Source of the DNA: an uncultured Eubacteriales bacterium
GTDB lineage: Bacteria; Bacillota; Clostridia; Oscillospirales; Oscillospiraceae
Assembly (NCBI GenBank): GCA_900546515.1
Contig: URDG01000030.1
Span: 1 to 31,315 of the forward strand
Reading direction: 5' to 3'
Length of the DNA: 31,315 nt
The notes below the pieces were generated by a model. It did not search any database. It was not told where the DNA came from and was given only the letters and a program-made list of their open reading frames with translations. Shown in pieces: positions 1 through 7,659 of this stretch. The translations under genes and the position numbers were made by a program. Position 1 is the first letter of the stretch. Every line of letters begins with the position of its first letter.

Positions 1-912
1 AAAGAGGATCTGCCCAAAATGTCGGCTCTTCTGCCGAAAACTTATCTGCTGCTGCCGCTCATCGTGCTCGTCGTCATGGTCACGACTAACGTGCGCACCA
101 TGCAGACCTCTGCTACCGTCGCCATCTTTGTGGCCATCGCAGTCGGCCTCTTAAACAAGGATAACCGCATAACCTTCGGCAAGATCATCGAAGCTCTCGA
201 AGCCGGCGGCAAGGGCACCATTACCGTCGCCGTGGCCTGCACCATGGCCGGCATCATCGCCGGATGCATCACTGCGACCGGCCTTGCCTCCAAGCTCATC
301 TCCGGCGTCGTATCCATCAGCACGTCGATAAGCTTCGTCAACCCCATTATGATCGCAATGCTGCTCACCATGGTCTGCTGCATCATCCTCGGCATGGGCG
401 TGCCCACGACGGCAAACTACTGCATCATGGCCTCCACCTGCGCTCCCATCCTCATCACCATGGGCGTGCCGAAGATCTGCGCACACTTCTTCGTGTTCTA
501 TTTCGGCATCGTGGCCGACATCACGCCTCCCGTGGCTCTGGCCGCTTATGCCGGCTCCGCTATTGCAAAATCCAACCCGATGAAAACCGGCATCAACGCC
601 ACAAAGCTCGCTATCGGCGCGTTTATCGTGCCCTATATCTTCTGCATGAATCCGTCTATGCTCTTCATCGACACCACTGCTCTGAGCGTTATCCAGATCA
701 TAATCACCTCGCTCGTCGGCATCTTCGGCGTCGCCGCCGCGCTCAACGGCTTCCTTGGCCGCCGCATTTCTCCGGCGCTGCGCGTGGTCATCTGCATAGC
801 GGGTCTGCTGATGATGGATCCGGGTCTCGTGACCGACCTCATAGGCATTGCGCTTTTCGCCGCTGTCGTTCTCTGGCAGTATCTCGGCGGCAGGAAAGCA
901 ACCGCAGCCTGA
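1..912 (+). CDS. TRAP transporter fused permease, C-terminal part (5' truncated by window edge)
   Basis: The frame is open from base 1, so the gene begins outside the window; about 303 residues are visible. The protein is very hydrophobic, with roughly eight membrane segments. The stretch GMGVPTTANYCIMA and the following ADITPPVALAAYAGSAIA are typical of the DctM-like large subunit of TRAP transporters. The last 60 or so residues, after a second hydrophobic block, resemble the extra C-terminal domain of TRAP permeases that fuse the small and large subunits (DUF3394 type). Such permeases import organic acids at the cytoplasmic membrane using an ion gradient and a periplasmic-type or lipoprotein binding protein, which would be encoded upstream. 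The substrate cannot be read from this fragment. A strong hairpin terminator follows the stop codon. Confidence 0.85.
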   Translation, partial: KEDLPKMSALLPKTYLLLPLIVLVVMVTTNVRTMQTSATVAIFVAIAVGLLNKDNRITFGKIIEALEAGGKGTITVAVACTMAGIIAGCITATGLASKLISGVVSISTSISFVNPIMIAMLLTMVCCIILGMGVPTTANYCIMASTCAPILITMGVPKICAHFFVFYFGIVADITPPVALAAYAGSAIAKSNPMKTGINATKLAIGAFIVPYIFCMNPSMLFIDTTALSVIQIIITSLVGIFGVAAALNGFLGRRISPALRVVICIAGLLMMDPGLVTDLIGIALFAAVVLWQYLGGRKATAA

Positions 913-938
913 TTACTTATACTATTATAATAATAGTT

Positions 939-968
939 CATCCGCAGCTTTCGCTGCGGATGTTTTTT
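939..968. terminator. Terminator between the TRAP permease gene and sigG
   Basis: A perfect 10-bp stem (CATCCGCAGC / GCTGCGGATG, loop TTTC) is followed by six T residues on the + strand. It ends the permease transcript. The sigG stop codon lies inside the T run (967-969), so the same hairpin sits at the 3' end of the convergent sigG transcript. Confidence 0.85.
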
Positions 969-1743
969 ATGCCGTTATATTCTTTTTTATCTGGCTTATC
1001 GCGTTTTTCTCCAGACGCGATACCTGCGCCTGTGATATGCCGACCGCCTTTGCGACCTCCATCTGCGTGCGCCCGTCGTAAAAACGCAGGGCGAGTATGC
1101 GCTTTTCGCGTCTGGTCAGGCGGCGCATCGCCTCCTCCAGCGCTATCTGCTCCAGCCACTGCTCGTCGGTATTCTTCGTGTCTCCTATCTGATCCATGAC
1201 CGTGGCGCTCTCCCCTACGTCAGAAAATATGGGTTCATAGAGCGACACCGGGTCGCAGATCGCCTCCATGGCAAATACAACATCCTGCCGCGGGAGGCCG
1301 AGCTCCTTTGCTATCGTCTCCACGTCCGGTTCACGGCCATTGTCGTTGGTGAGCTTCTCCTTTGCCTGCAGCACCTTGTAGGCCGTGTCACGCATGGAAC
1401 GCGACACACGTATGGCGCTGTGGTCTCGCAGGAAGCGTCTCAGCTCCCCTGCTATCATCGGCACTCCATAGGTCGAAAACTGGACATTCTGGTTGAGGTC
1501 AAAGCAGTCTATCGCCTTTATGAGGCCGATACAGCCCACCTGAAAGAGGTCGTCCATGCTCTCGCCCCGGTTTGCAAACTTCTGCACCACGCTCAGCACC
1601 AGCCGGAGGTTGCCGGAGATCAGCTTTTCGCGCGCCGCCTCGTCTCCCGCCTGAGCCTTTTCAAGCAGCTGCCGCGTCTCATCGCCTTTGAGCACGGGCA
1701 GCTTCGCCGTGTTCACACCGCAGATTTCAACTTTACCCTGCAT
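967..1743 (-). CDS. sigG: RNA polymerase sporulation sigma factor SigG (late forespore)
   Basis: 258 residues beginning MQGKVEICGVNTAKLPVLK, which matches the N-terminus of Bacillus subtilis SigG almost residue for residue. Region 2 is clear (NLRLVLSVVQKF, then DLFQVGCIGLIKAIDCFD), as is the region 4 helix-turn-helix near the C-terminus (TQMEVAKAVGISQAQVSRLE). SigG directs late forespore gene expression after engulfment, so this marks an endospore former. The frame stays open further upstream, but the start at 1743 has an AGGAG ribosome binding site and gives the normal family length. Neither spoIIGA nor sigE, the usual neighbours, is present in the window; the divergent neighbour is folT. 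A SigG-type promoter lies just upstream, which fits the known autoregulation of this gene. Confidence 0.97.
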   Translation of the reverse strand: MQGKVEICGVNTAKLPVLKGDETRQLLEKAQAGDEAAREKLISGNLRLVLSVVQKFANRGESMDDLFQVGCIGLIKAIDCFDLNQNVQFSTYGVPMIAGELRRFLRDHSAIRVSRSMRDTAYKVLQAKEKLTNDNGREPDVETIAKELGLPRQDVVFAMEAICDPVSLYEPIFSDVGESATVMDQIGDTKNTDEQWLEQIALEEAMRRLTRREKRILALRFYDGRTQMEVAKAVGISQAQVSRLEKNAISQIKKNITA

Positions 1744-1778
1744 CGTCTCTCTCCTATCCGCTCCGTTGAGAGCCTTAC

Positions 1779-1808
1779 TATTATTTCCCGGCATGGGAAA
1801 TTTCATGC
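1779..1808 (-). promoter_or_regulatory. SigG/SigF-type promoter of sigG
   Basis: On the minus strand, GCATG is followed after exactly 18 bases by AATAATA. The forespore SigG consensus is close to GHATR-N18-CATNHTA, so the -35 matches fully and the -10 in most positions. It lies 36-65 bases upstream of the sigG start codon. Consensus from memory; the site is inferred. Confidence 0.6.
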
Positions 1809-1818
1809 AGAGTGCTGA

Positions 1819-1847
1819 TTGCATGTACAGCGGGGATAGTATATAAT
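1819..1847 (+). promoter_or_regulatory. Vegetative promoter of folT
   Basis: TTGCAT and TATAAT separated by 17 bp, about 43 bases upstream of the folT start. It points away from the sigG promoter, whose -35 element lies only 10 bp away, so the two are back to back. Confidence 0.7.
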
Positions 1848-1889
1848 GTGGAGACCCAAGCTTCAAGCTTATATAAGGATGTGATATAC

Positions 1890-2408
1890 ATGAAGATAAC
1901 CACCCGCAAGCTCGCCGTATCTGCGCTCCTGCTGGCTCTGGATGTGCTTTTTGTGCGCGTGCTTGCTCTCAATACCCCTATAATGAAGATCGGCCTCGGC
2001 TTTGCGGCCATCGCTTTCTGCGCCATGGCCTACGGCCCGGCGTGGACCGCGCTTATCGCCGCGCTGGGCGATCTCCTTGGCAGCGTGCTGTTTCCGACCG
2101 GCGCATACTTTCCCGGCTTCACGCTTACCGCGGCGCTGACTGGACTTATTTTCGGTCTTGCCCTCTACAAGCGTCCCGCCGGCTTTCTGACAGCCCTGCT
2201 CGCCGCGGCGTCAAACTGCATACTTGTGTCGTTTCTCGCCAACACCGCGCTCATTTCATATATCTCCGGGACTCCTTACGGCACTCTGCTCGCCGCGCGC
2301 GCGATCCAGCTCGCCGTGATGCTGCCTGTGCAGTGCCTCGTGGTATTTCTTCTCGGCAAGGCTAAGCCGGTGCAGGATATTCTGCAAAAAACCGTTGAAA
2401 ACACTTGA
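1890..2408 (+). CDS. folT: Folate-type ECF transporter substrate-binding subunit (FolT-like)
   Basis: 172 residues with about six membrane helices. The N-terminal KLAVSALLLALDVLFVRVLAL and the central block GLGFAAIAFCAMAYGPAWTA, followed by ALGDLLGSVLFPTGAYFPGFTLTAAL, are typical of the folate S component of energy-coupling-factor transporters. S components bind the vitamin in the membrane and work with a shared EcfA/EcfA'/EcfT motor that is usually encoded elsewhere, as here. An AAGGATG ribosome binding site precedes the ATG at 1890; the open frame upstream of it has no such support. No terminator separates folT from rplJ: the rplJ promoter -35 box overlaps the folT stop codon, so read-through would meet the L10 leader attenuator. 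Folate specificity is inferred from similarity remembered for the family; another pterin-like vitamin is possible. Confidence 0.8.
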   Translation: MKITTRKLAVSALLLALDVLFVRVLALNTPIMKIGLGFAAIAFCAMAYGPAWTALIAALGDLLGSVLFPTGAYFPGFTLTAALTGLIFGLALYKRPAGFLTALLAAASNCILVSFLANTALISYISGTPYGTLLAARAIQLAVMLPVQCLVVFLLGKAKPVQDILQKTVENT

Positions 2409-2433
2409 CATTTCCGGTCAAATGTTGTATATT
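2405..2433 (+). promoter_or_regulatory. Promoter of the rplJL operon
   Basis: Consensus TTGACA and TATATT separated by 17 bp. The TGA stop codon of folT lies inside the TTGACA box. Expected transcription start is near 2440. Confidence 0.85.
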
Positions 2434-2439
2434 ATCTGA

Positions 2440-2546
2440 GCGCTCCGAAGACAGCAGGTGGTTTTACCGTAATTCCTGCCGAGGACATCAACAATATTTT
2501 GATTGTTTTTGTGCCTTCGCGTCTTTTGATGCGGAGGTTTTCTTTA
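2440..2546 (+). promoter_or_regulatory. L10 ribosomal protein leader (autoregulatory) with attenuator hairpin
   Basis: The transcript leader carries the signature CCGAAGACAGCAGG...CCTGCCGAGG of the Firmicutes L10 leader, which folds into the L10(L12)4 binding site mimicking its 23S rRNA target. It is followed by a 10-bp hairpin with G-T pairs (2514-2523 with 2528-2537) and a T-rich tail from 2538, which works as the attenuator. Excess L10-L12 complex bound to the leader should stop transcription before rplJ. The assignment rests on remembered consensus; a covariance-model scan (Rfam L10_leader) would confirm it. Confidence 0.85.
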
Positions 2547-2582
2547 TGAGCGTGACCATCGTTACGGAGGTGAAAATCACAC

Positions 2583-3119
2583 ATGCCAAACGCAAAGGTT
2601 CTTAGCGAAAAGCAGGCAATAGTCGAAGCACTGGCCGAGCGTATCAAGAATGCAAGCGCAGGCGTCCTCGTCGATTACAAGGGCATTACCGTCAGTGAGG
2701 ATACCGCACTTCGCACCGAGCTGCGCAAGGAAGGCGTCGAGTACACTGTTGTCAAGAACACCCTGACCAGAAAGGCTCTGGACAAGCTGGGGATGAACGA
2801 TCTCGATCACGTCCTCAACGGCACCACCTCTCTGGCAACCGCCGAGAATGATCCCATCGCTCCTTTCCGTATCCTCAACGACTACAGCAAGAAGCTCAAC
2901 GAGCGTTTCAACATCAAGGCCGCCTTCATGGAGGGCAAGGTCCTGACTGACGCCGAAGTCGAGGAAATGGCAGCTCTTCCTTCCAAGGATGCGCTGTATG
3001 CAAAGGTTCTGGGCACCATGATCGCTCCCATTACCGGCCTGGCCGTATGTCTCGGTCAGATACTCGAGCAGAAGGGCGGCTCCATCGAGGCTCCCGCTGC
3101 CGAAGAAGCTGCTGAGTAA
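2583..3119 (+). CDS. rplJ: 50S ribosomal protein L10
   Basis: 178 residues starting MPNAKVLSEKQAIVEALAER, with the L10 core VLVDYKGITVSEDTALR and EYTVVKNTLTRKAL. L10 anchors L7/L12 dimers to the ribosomal stalk base; the C-terminal part that binds L7/L12 is present, and the protein ends in an acidic, alanine-rich tail. A GGAGGTG ribosome binding site lies upstream. It is followed 35 bp later by rplL, the usual operon partner. What is unusual is the setting: rplK and rplA are not upstream (folT is), so this promoter and leader serve only rplJ and rplL. Confidence 0.97.
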   Translation: MPNAKVLSEKQAIVEALAERIKNASAGVLVDYKGITVSEDTALRTELRKEGVEYTVVKNTLTRKALDKLGMNDLDHVLNGTTSLATAENDPIAPFRILNDYSKKLNERFNIKAAFMEGKVLTDAEVEEMAALPSKDALYAKVLGTMIAPITGLAVCLGQILEQKGGSIEAPAAEEAAE

Positions 3120-3154
3120 GCAGTCCACAAAAGAATTTATTGGAGGAAATAATA

Positions 3155-3526
3155 ATGAGCGAAAAAATCACCGCCATGATCGAAGAGATCAAGGGTCTTT
3201 CTGTTCTTGAGCTCGCAGAGCTCGTTCACGCACTTGAGGATACCTTCGGTGTCTCCGCAGCAGCAGTCGCAGCTCCCGCAGCTGGTGGCGCAGCCGCAGC
3301 AGCAGTCGAAGAGAAGACCGAGTTTGACGTTGTCATGACCGACTTCGGCGCAGAGAAGATCAAGGTCATCAAGGAAGTCCGCGGCATCACCGGTCTCGGC
3401 CTTGCTGATGCAAAGGCTCTCGTTGAGGCCATCCCTGCCAAGATCAAGGAAGCAGTCTCCAAGGAAGATGCAGAGGCTATCAAGGCTCAGCTCGAGGCTG
3501 TCGGCGCAAAGGTCGAGCTCAAGTAA
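3155..3526 (+). CDS. rplL: 50S ribosomal protein L7/L12
   Basis: 123 residues: an N-terminal dimerisation domain (MSEKITAMIEEIKGLSVLEL), an alanine-rich hinge around residues 36-53, and the conserved C-terminal domain with EFDVVMTDFGAEKIKVIKEV and GLGLADAKALVEAIP, which recruits translation factors. The start at 3155 is preceded by TGGAGG at good spacing; an in-frame ATG at 3140 is upstream of this site and not supported. In most Firmicutes rpoB and rpoC follow rplL. Here two hairpins end the operon and a convergent MFS gene follows, so rpoBC must lie elsewhere. Confidence 0.97.
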   Translation: MSEKITAMIEEIKGLSVLELAELVHALEDTFGVSAAAVAAPAAGGAAAAAVEEKTEFDVVMTDFGAEKIKVIKEVRGITGLGLADAKALVEAIPAKIKEAVSKEDAEAIKAQLEAVGAKVELK

Positions 3527-3550
3527 TTTCGAGTTCAAAATTGCATATGA

Positions 3551-3588
3551 AAAAGGGCTGCAGCTGTTCGCTGCAGCCTTTGTTTGTT
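3551..3588 (+). terminator. Terminator of the rplJL operon
   Basis: GGCTGCAG pairs with CTGCAGCC around the loop CTGTTCG, flanked by an A run and a T-rich tail (TTTGTTTGTT). Confidence 0.85.
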
Positions 3589-3620
3589 AGGAAGTCCTTG
3601 CAGAATTTTTTTTGCAGGTA

Positions 3621-3662
3621 AAGAAAACCGGGGCAGCTGTTTTCAGCCGTCCCGGTTTTCTT
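3621..3662. terminator. Second, long hairpin between rplL and the MFS gene (likely bidirectional)
   Basis: AAGAAAACCGGG pairs perfectly with CCCGGTTTTCTT, and an inner imperfect stem continues to a TTTT loop. The A-rich left arm and T-rich right arm make it a plausible terminator for both convergent transcripts. Confidence 0.75.
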
Positions 3663-3690
3663 CGTTTACCGCCTGCCTTATCACCGCGCT

Positions 3691-4908
3691 TCAGCTTTGT
3701 AATCCGGACATGCGTCTTCCGCCGTGGATTGAGATGAAAGCGAGCGCCGCGCCGAGGGCAGAGACAAGCGCCCATACGCTATAGACTGCGCCCCAGCCGC
3801 AGCTATCGCTCAACGCCCCGGCAGCAGTGCCGGCAAGTGCGGAGCCAAGATAAATAAAGCAGTCGACCAGGCCTGCGACAAGGCCGACGCGTCCGGCGCG
3901 CTCATACTCCATAGGGACAAGAGTGTTTATCATTGGGTTGATGCCGTAGCAGCATGCGCAGCACAGTCCGAGCAGAAACGCGCACGCAACAGGCGCGGAG
4001 ATAAACCTGAGCAGAAAGGACATGAGCGCACTGACAAGCAGAAGAATACCGACCGCGCCGCGAGCATTGCCGCAGAGCAGGCGGTAACACCGGCGCACAA
4101 GCACGATGCCTAAGATATTCAGCGGTGGGATGATGAGCGAAAGGAGCGTAGAGCTGAGCGAGAGACCGCTGCTACCGGCGCTTAAAACGGTCGGTGCCCA
4201 GGTGACGACGCCGTCGCGCACAAAGCCGTTGCAGATGCAGCAAAGCAGCAGAGCCGCAAGTCCCGTACCGCTTACGAGCTTCCCGAGTGGCATCGGCGCC
4301 GGTGGCACAGCGGGTGCTTTGTTACCGGCCACGGAGGCCGGTTCGCAGCGCAGAACGGCAAAGACGATAACTCCGGCAATGGCCATTATAAAGGCAGGGA
4401 TCAGGAAAGAGTACCGCCAGCTCAGGACAGAGGCAAGAGTACCGGATATTGCCCAGGCAATAAAATGTCCGAAGATCACAGTGATGGAGAGCACAAATGA
4501 TGCACGGTCGCGCGCATGGCCGCTGAAGCGTTCGGCGACAAGCTTCACGATCGGCGTCCAGAGCATGGACTGCGCCGCACCGTTCAGCCCCCAGAGGGCA
4601 AGCAGCAAGGCGAAGGACGAGTTCAGACCGAAAAGCGCGTTGCACACAGCGGATGCGGCAAGTCCGGCAGCAATACTGAGTCTGACATTTATCTTATCGG
4701 CGAGCAGACCGTTAATAATCTGCCCCGCGGCGTAGACAAGCGCGAACACCGTCTGAAACAGTCCCGCCTGCACATCCGATATTGCGATACTGCTGCGCAG
4801 ACCCGGGAGCGCCGCTGAGAGATTCAGGCGTCCGGTATAGGCCGATGCGTAAGCGAAGAAACACAGCAGCAGCGTTGAACGCTGGAATGATGAAAATTTC
4901 TCTCTCAT
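3691..4908 (-). CDS. Major facilitator superfamily transporter, OPA/GlpT-like
   Basis: 405 residues with about 12 membrane helices and a central cytoplasmic loop rich in Ala and Pro (around residues 192-210). The N-terminus YASAYTGRLNLSAALPGL and the C-terminal half, with CYGINPMINTLVPMEYERAG then GLVDCFIYLGSALAG, resemble the organophosphate:phosphate antiporter branch (GlpT/UhpT/hexuronate-type carriers). The substrate is not evident. The start codon lies 3 bp after the stop of the upstream MscS-like gene and has no clear ribosome binding site, so translation is probably coupled to that gene. A hairpin at 3621-3662 follows. Confidence 0.8.
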   Translation of the reverse strand: MREKFSSFQRSTLLLCFFAYASAYTGRLNLSAALPGLRSSIAISDVQAGLFQTVFALVYAAGQIINGLLADKINVRLSIAAGLAASAVCNALFGLNSSFALLLALWGLNGAAQSMLWTPIVKLVAERFSGHARDRASFVLSITVIFGHFIAWAISGTLASVLSWRYSFLIPAFIMAIAGVIVFAVLRCEPASVAGNKAPAVPPAPMPLGKLVSGTGLAALLLCCICNGFVRDGVVTWAPTVLSAGSSGLSLSSTLLSLIIPPLNILGIVLVRRCYRLLCGNARGAVGILLLVSALMSFLLRFISAPVACAFLLGLCCACCYGINPMINTLVPMEYERAGRVGLVAGLVDCFIYLGSALAGTAAGALSDSCGWGAVYSVWALVSALGAALAFISIHGGRRMSGLQS

Positions 4909-4911
4909 ATT

Positions 4912-5727
4912 TCAAAAACGGTCAATGATGTGGACGTTAAGATGGTTGTACGGAATATCGATTCCGTACTTTGCGAAGCTCTCGCGCAGGGCTTCGTTGA
5001 GGTGATTACGCGCGTCCCAGTAATCCGCAACCGACGTCCAGCATCGGACGGTGTATTCGATTGCGCTGTCACCGTAGGCGGTAAGTAGAACTTCGGGCTC
5101 GGGCTCCTCCAATATGCCGTCGGTTGCGGACACGGTATCCAGGCATGCCAATCTTACAGTTTCGGTCGGGGCGTCATACGAAGCACCGATAGTCAGGACG
5201 ATGCGCCGCCTGCCAAGCGCAGTATAGTTTGTGATCTTTGATGCGGAGAGACTGCGGTTCGGCAGGAGGATGATCTGCCCGTCGGCAGTCTCGATCCGCG
5301 TGTGGTTAAGGGAAATATCCCGAACGGTGCCGATAGTGCCGTCAGACTCAATAACATCGCCGATTGAAAATGGATGGGTCGAGAGAATGACGAGCCCGCC
5401 CGCGACGTTGCTCATTATATCCTGCGTGGCGAGGGTCAGACCCAGAGTGAGCACGGAGGCAATTGCCGTGATAGACGAGGTGTTCAGGCCGAGAGCACCT
5501 GCGGTGATGATCACGGTGAGCAGGTACAGCAGCGCTTTTATGATGTTCACCGTTATCCTTCTCAGCCGCTCGTTCGGCTGCTTTATGCGTCCCATGAGCT
5601 TTTCGGCCGCGCGCATGATGAGGCGCATCGCAAGCAGACACACGAGCAGCGTGATGACAGCGGAAAGGATACGCTCAAGACTATAGCCGCCGAATGACAG
5701 CGCAAATACTTTTGAAATGCTTTCCAT
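4912..5727 (-). CDS. Small-conductance mechanosensitive channel, MscS family
   Basis: 271 residues, close to the E. coli MscS length (286). Three N-terminal membrane helices are followed by the conserved pore helix and beta domain: LGLTLATQDIMSNVAGGLVI, then THPFSIGDVIE and GTVRDISLNHTRIETADGQI with LPN. It should open under membrane tension and release solutes during hypo-osmotic shock. I chose the start at 5727 because GGAGG lies 7 bases upstream; the frame is open to 5784 without such support. It forms a two-gene unit with the downstream MFS transporter (3-bp gap). Whether the transporter is functionally linked is unknown. Confidence 0.9.
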   Translation of the reverse strand: MESISKVFALSFGGYSLERILSAVITLLVCLLAMRLIMRAAEKLMGRIKQPNERLRRITVNIIKALLYLLTVIITAGALGLNTSSITAIASVLTLGLTLATQDIMSNVAGGLVILSTHPFSIGDVIESDGTIGTVRDISLNHTRIETADGQIILLPNRSLSASKITNYTALGRRRIVLTIGASYDAPTETVRLACLDTVSATDGILEEPEPEVLLTAYGDSAIEYTVRCWTSVADYWDARNHLNEALRESFAKYGIDIPYNHLNVHIIDRF

Positions 5728-5810
5728 ACTGGGCCTCCGAAAGATGAGTTGAATTATTTTATCACGAAGCGCCACCGGTATCAAGTCATAGGCTCTTTCG
5801 CGGCCGTATA

Positions 5811-5842
5811 AAAAAAGGGACGGAAAATTCCGTCCCTTTTTG
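5811..5842 (-). terminator. Terminator of the gcd operon
   Basis: A near-perfect inverted repeat with core AAAAAGGGACGGAA / TTCCGTCCCTTTTT, read on the minus strand just after the gcdA stop codon and followed by a run of seven T. It also faces the divergent MscS gene. Confidence 0.9.
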
Positions 5843-5854
5843 CTTATTTATTCT

Positions 5855-7618
5855 TTATTTCTTTGTCTTATTGTACTCCCGGATGCATCTCGGGGTGAGC
5901 ATCTGATGCGGCGGGCAGATGGTGCTGGGATTCTGGTAAGCGGCCTGAGTAAAGGCCATCATGTAGTTTCTCAGGTCATCCATCGGTACGATCTCATCGA
6001 CCATGCCGAGCTTTGCCGCAAACTTCGGGCGGGATTTGACATGGTAGGCGTTGATAAGCTCGTTCATATTCTCGATGATGTCATCAAGCGGCTGTCCTGC
6101 CTTGCTGGCCTTGACGAGCTGGCGGACATACATGGCCGCCGCCGCGGTCTCTCCGTGCATGACATAGTACTCGCTGGTGGGCGCCGCAAGGCTGAAGGGG
6201 TTGTTCTTTTCGCACTGAGGGCCGCCGAGGACATAGTGCGCCGCCGCGCTGCCCTTGCGCAGAGTCACCTCGAGGAACGGCGTAGCGCCGTTCTGGATAG
6301 AGTAGATCAGAGACTGTCCGAGACCCAGAAGCTCCGCCTGCTCGGCAATATCATCGACGTCAATGCCGCTGCTGTCCTGAAGCCAGATCATCGGGATCCT
6401 GTCTCTTTCGCAGAGCGTCACGAATTCGCTCATTTTGATGAGGCCCTGACGGTAGAGCTTGCCGCCGATGCCGACCGCGTTTGCGCCGCGGTACTCGGGG
6501 TAGTTCATAAAGAGTCCCTGCTTATTGGCGACAATGCCGACGAGCAGACCGTCCATGCGTGCAAGACCGCATACGACCTCCGGGCCATAGTCAGGCTTGT
6601 ACTCGTCAAACTGGCTCGCGTCGGTGAGACGGGAGATGACCTGATATATATCGTAGGTGCGCTTGGGGTTCATGGGAATGATGCTGTAGAGATCCTCTGC
6701 GGGGTATGCGGGCTCCATCGGAGGCGCAACGCGGAAGAACTCGAGATCAAAGCCGGGGATGTAGCTCATGTACTTGCGCAGAGTATCGGCGACAGCTACA
6801 TCGTCATCGCAAACCTCTCTGAAGAAGCCCGTGACCTCGTGATGCGTCTTTACTCCGCCGGGTGCAGGAGCCTTGCCGCCCGTCTGGGCGTTTATGAGTG
6901 CTCTGGCGCTCTCCTCATCGACAAATCCCTTGGGATTCATGCCGGAGAGGATGCCTGCGCCGCCGACGGCCATGTTGGCGTCCTTCTGAGCGACGAGCAC
7001 CGCGGGGCTTATGGAGTGGTATCCGCCGCCTGCGGGGTTCGTGCCGAAAATACCGACCAGAACCGGAATACCGAGCTGTGCAAGCTCTGCATTGCGGTAG
7101 AACGAGGCGCCGCCGCCGCGGCGTCCGGGGAACAAAAGCTCCTGCTGGTCGAGCTCAACGCCGGAGCAGTTGAGCAGATATATAAGCGGGATGCGCAGGA
7201 TCTTGGCGGTGTCCGCAGCCTTCAGCAGGTTCTCCGCCTGTCCGGGCACCCATGCGCCCGCTCTCTTCTTATTGTCGGATGCCACTACGACAGCCCATTT
7301 TCCCCCAACACGGCCAATACCCTTCACCACGCTGGTAGAACCGTTTTCATTATCGTTGGGGTTATAGAGACTGTTGAGCGGGCACCATGTGCCGTCGTCG
7401 ACAAGCGCTTCTATGCGCTGCATCGCAGTAAGCTGGCCCTTCTCGTTGAGCGATTCGTCGCTGCGGCCAGCGGCCAGTGCGTCGGCTATAAGCTGCTTGA
7501 TCTCTTCCTCGACCTTGACTATCGCATCTCTGTTCTCGTCGTTCTCGCTGAGGAGGGGCTTGCCGACGGTGGGCATATCCTGAAAATACCTGGGCATGGA
7601 ATAACCGTATGTGCTCAT
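5855..7618 (-). CDS. gcdA: Glutaconyl-CoA decarboxylase alpha subunit (carboxyltransferase)
   Basis: 587 residues, the same length I recall for GcdA of Acidaminococcus fermentans, and similar along the whole chain: YGYSMPRYFQDMPTVGKPL at the start, ASDNKKRAGAWVPGQAE, GIFGTNPAGGGYHSISP and GGKLYRQGLIKMSEFVTLC. GcdA moves the carboxyl group of glutaconyl-CoA to biotin on GcdC, giving crotonyl-CoA; GcdB then decarboxylates carboxybiotin and exports Na+. Two crotonase-fold carboxyltransferase halves are visible (about residues 25-280 and 300-560). Start 7618 has GGAG 6 bases upstream; an in-frame TTG at 7630 overlaps that site and is rejected. It is the last gene of the operon, 41 bp after the CoA-transferase gene. 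Related malonyl- or methylmalonyl-CoA decarboxylase alpha subunits are shorter, so the glutaconyl-CoA assignment is strong. Confidence 0.95.
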   Translation of the reverse strand: MSTYGYSMPRYFQDMPTVGKPLLSENDENRDAIVKVEEEIKQLIADALAAGRSDESLNEKGQLTAMQRIEALVDDGTWCPLNSLYNPNDNENGSTSVVKGIGRVGGKWAVVVASDNKKRAGAWVPGQAENLLKAADTAKILRIPLIYLLNCSGVELDQQELLFPGRRGGGASFYRNAELAQLGIPVLVGIFGTNPAGGGYHSISPAVLVAQKDANMAVGGAGILSGMNPKGFVDEESARALINAQTGGKAPAPGGVKTHHEVTGFFREVCDDDVAVADTLRKYMSYIPGFDLEFFRVAPPMEPAYPAEDLYSIIPMNPKRTYDIYQVISRLTDASQFDEYKPDYGPEVVCGLARMDGLLVGIVANKQGLFMNYPEYRGANAVGIGGKLYRQGLIKMSEFVTLCERDRIPMIWLQDSSGIDVDDIAEQAELLGLGQSLIYSIQNGATPFLEVTLRKGSAAAHYVLGGPQCEKNNPFSLAAPTSEYYVMHGETAAAAMYVRQLVKASKAGQPLDDIIENMNELINAYHVKSRPKFAAKLGMVDEIVPMDDLRNYMMAFTQAAYQNPSTICPPHQMLTPRCIREYNKTKK

Positions 7619-7659
7619 TTTATTCTCCAATCTTTTATGTGTAAAATTGAACGTTTATA

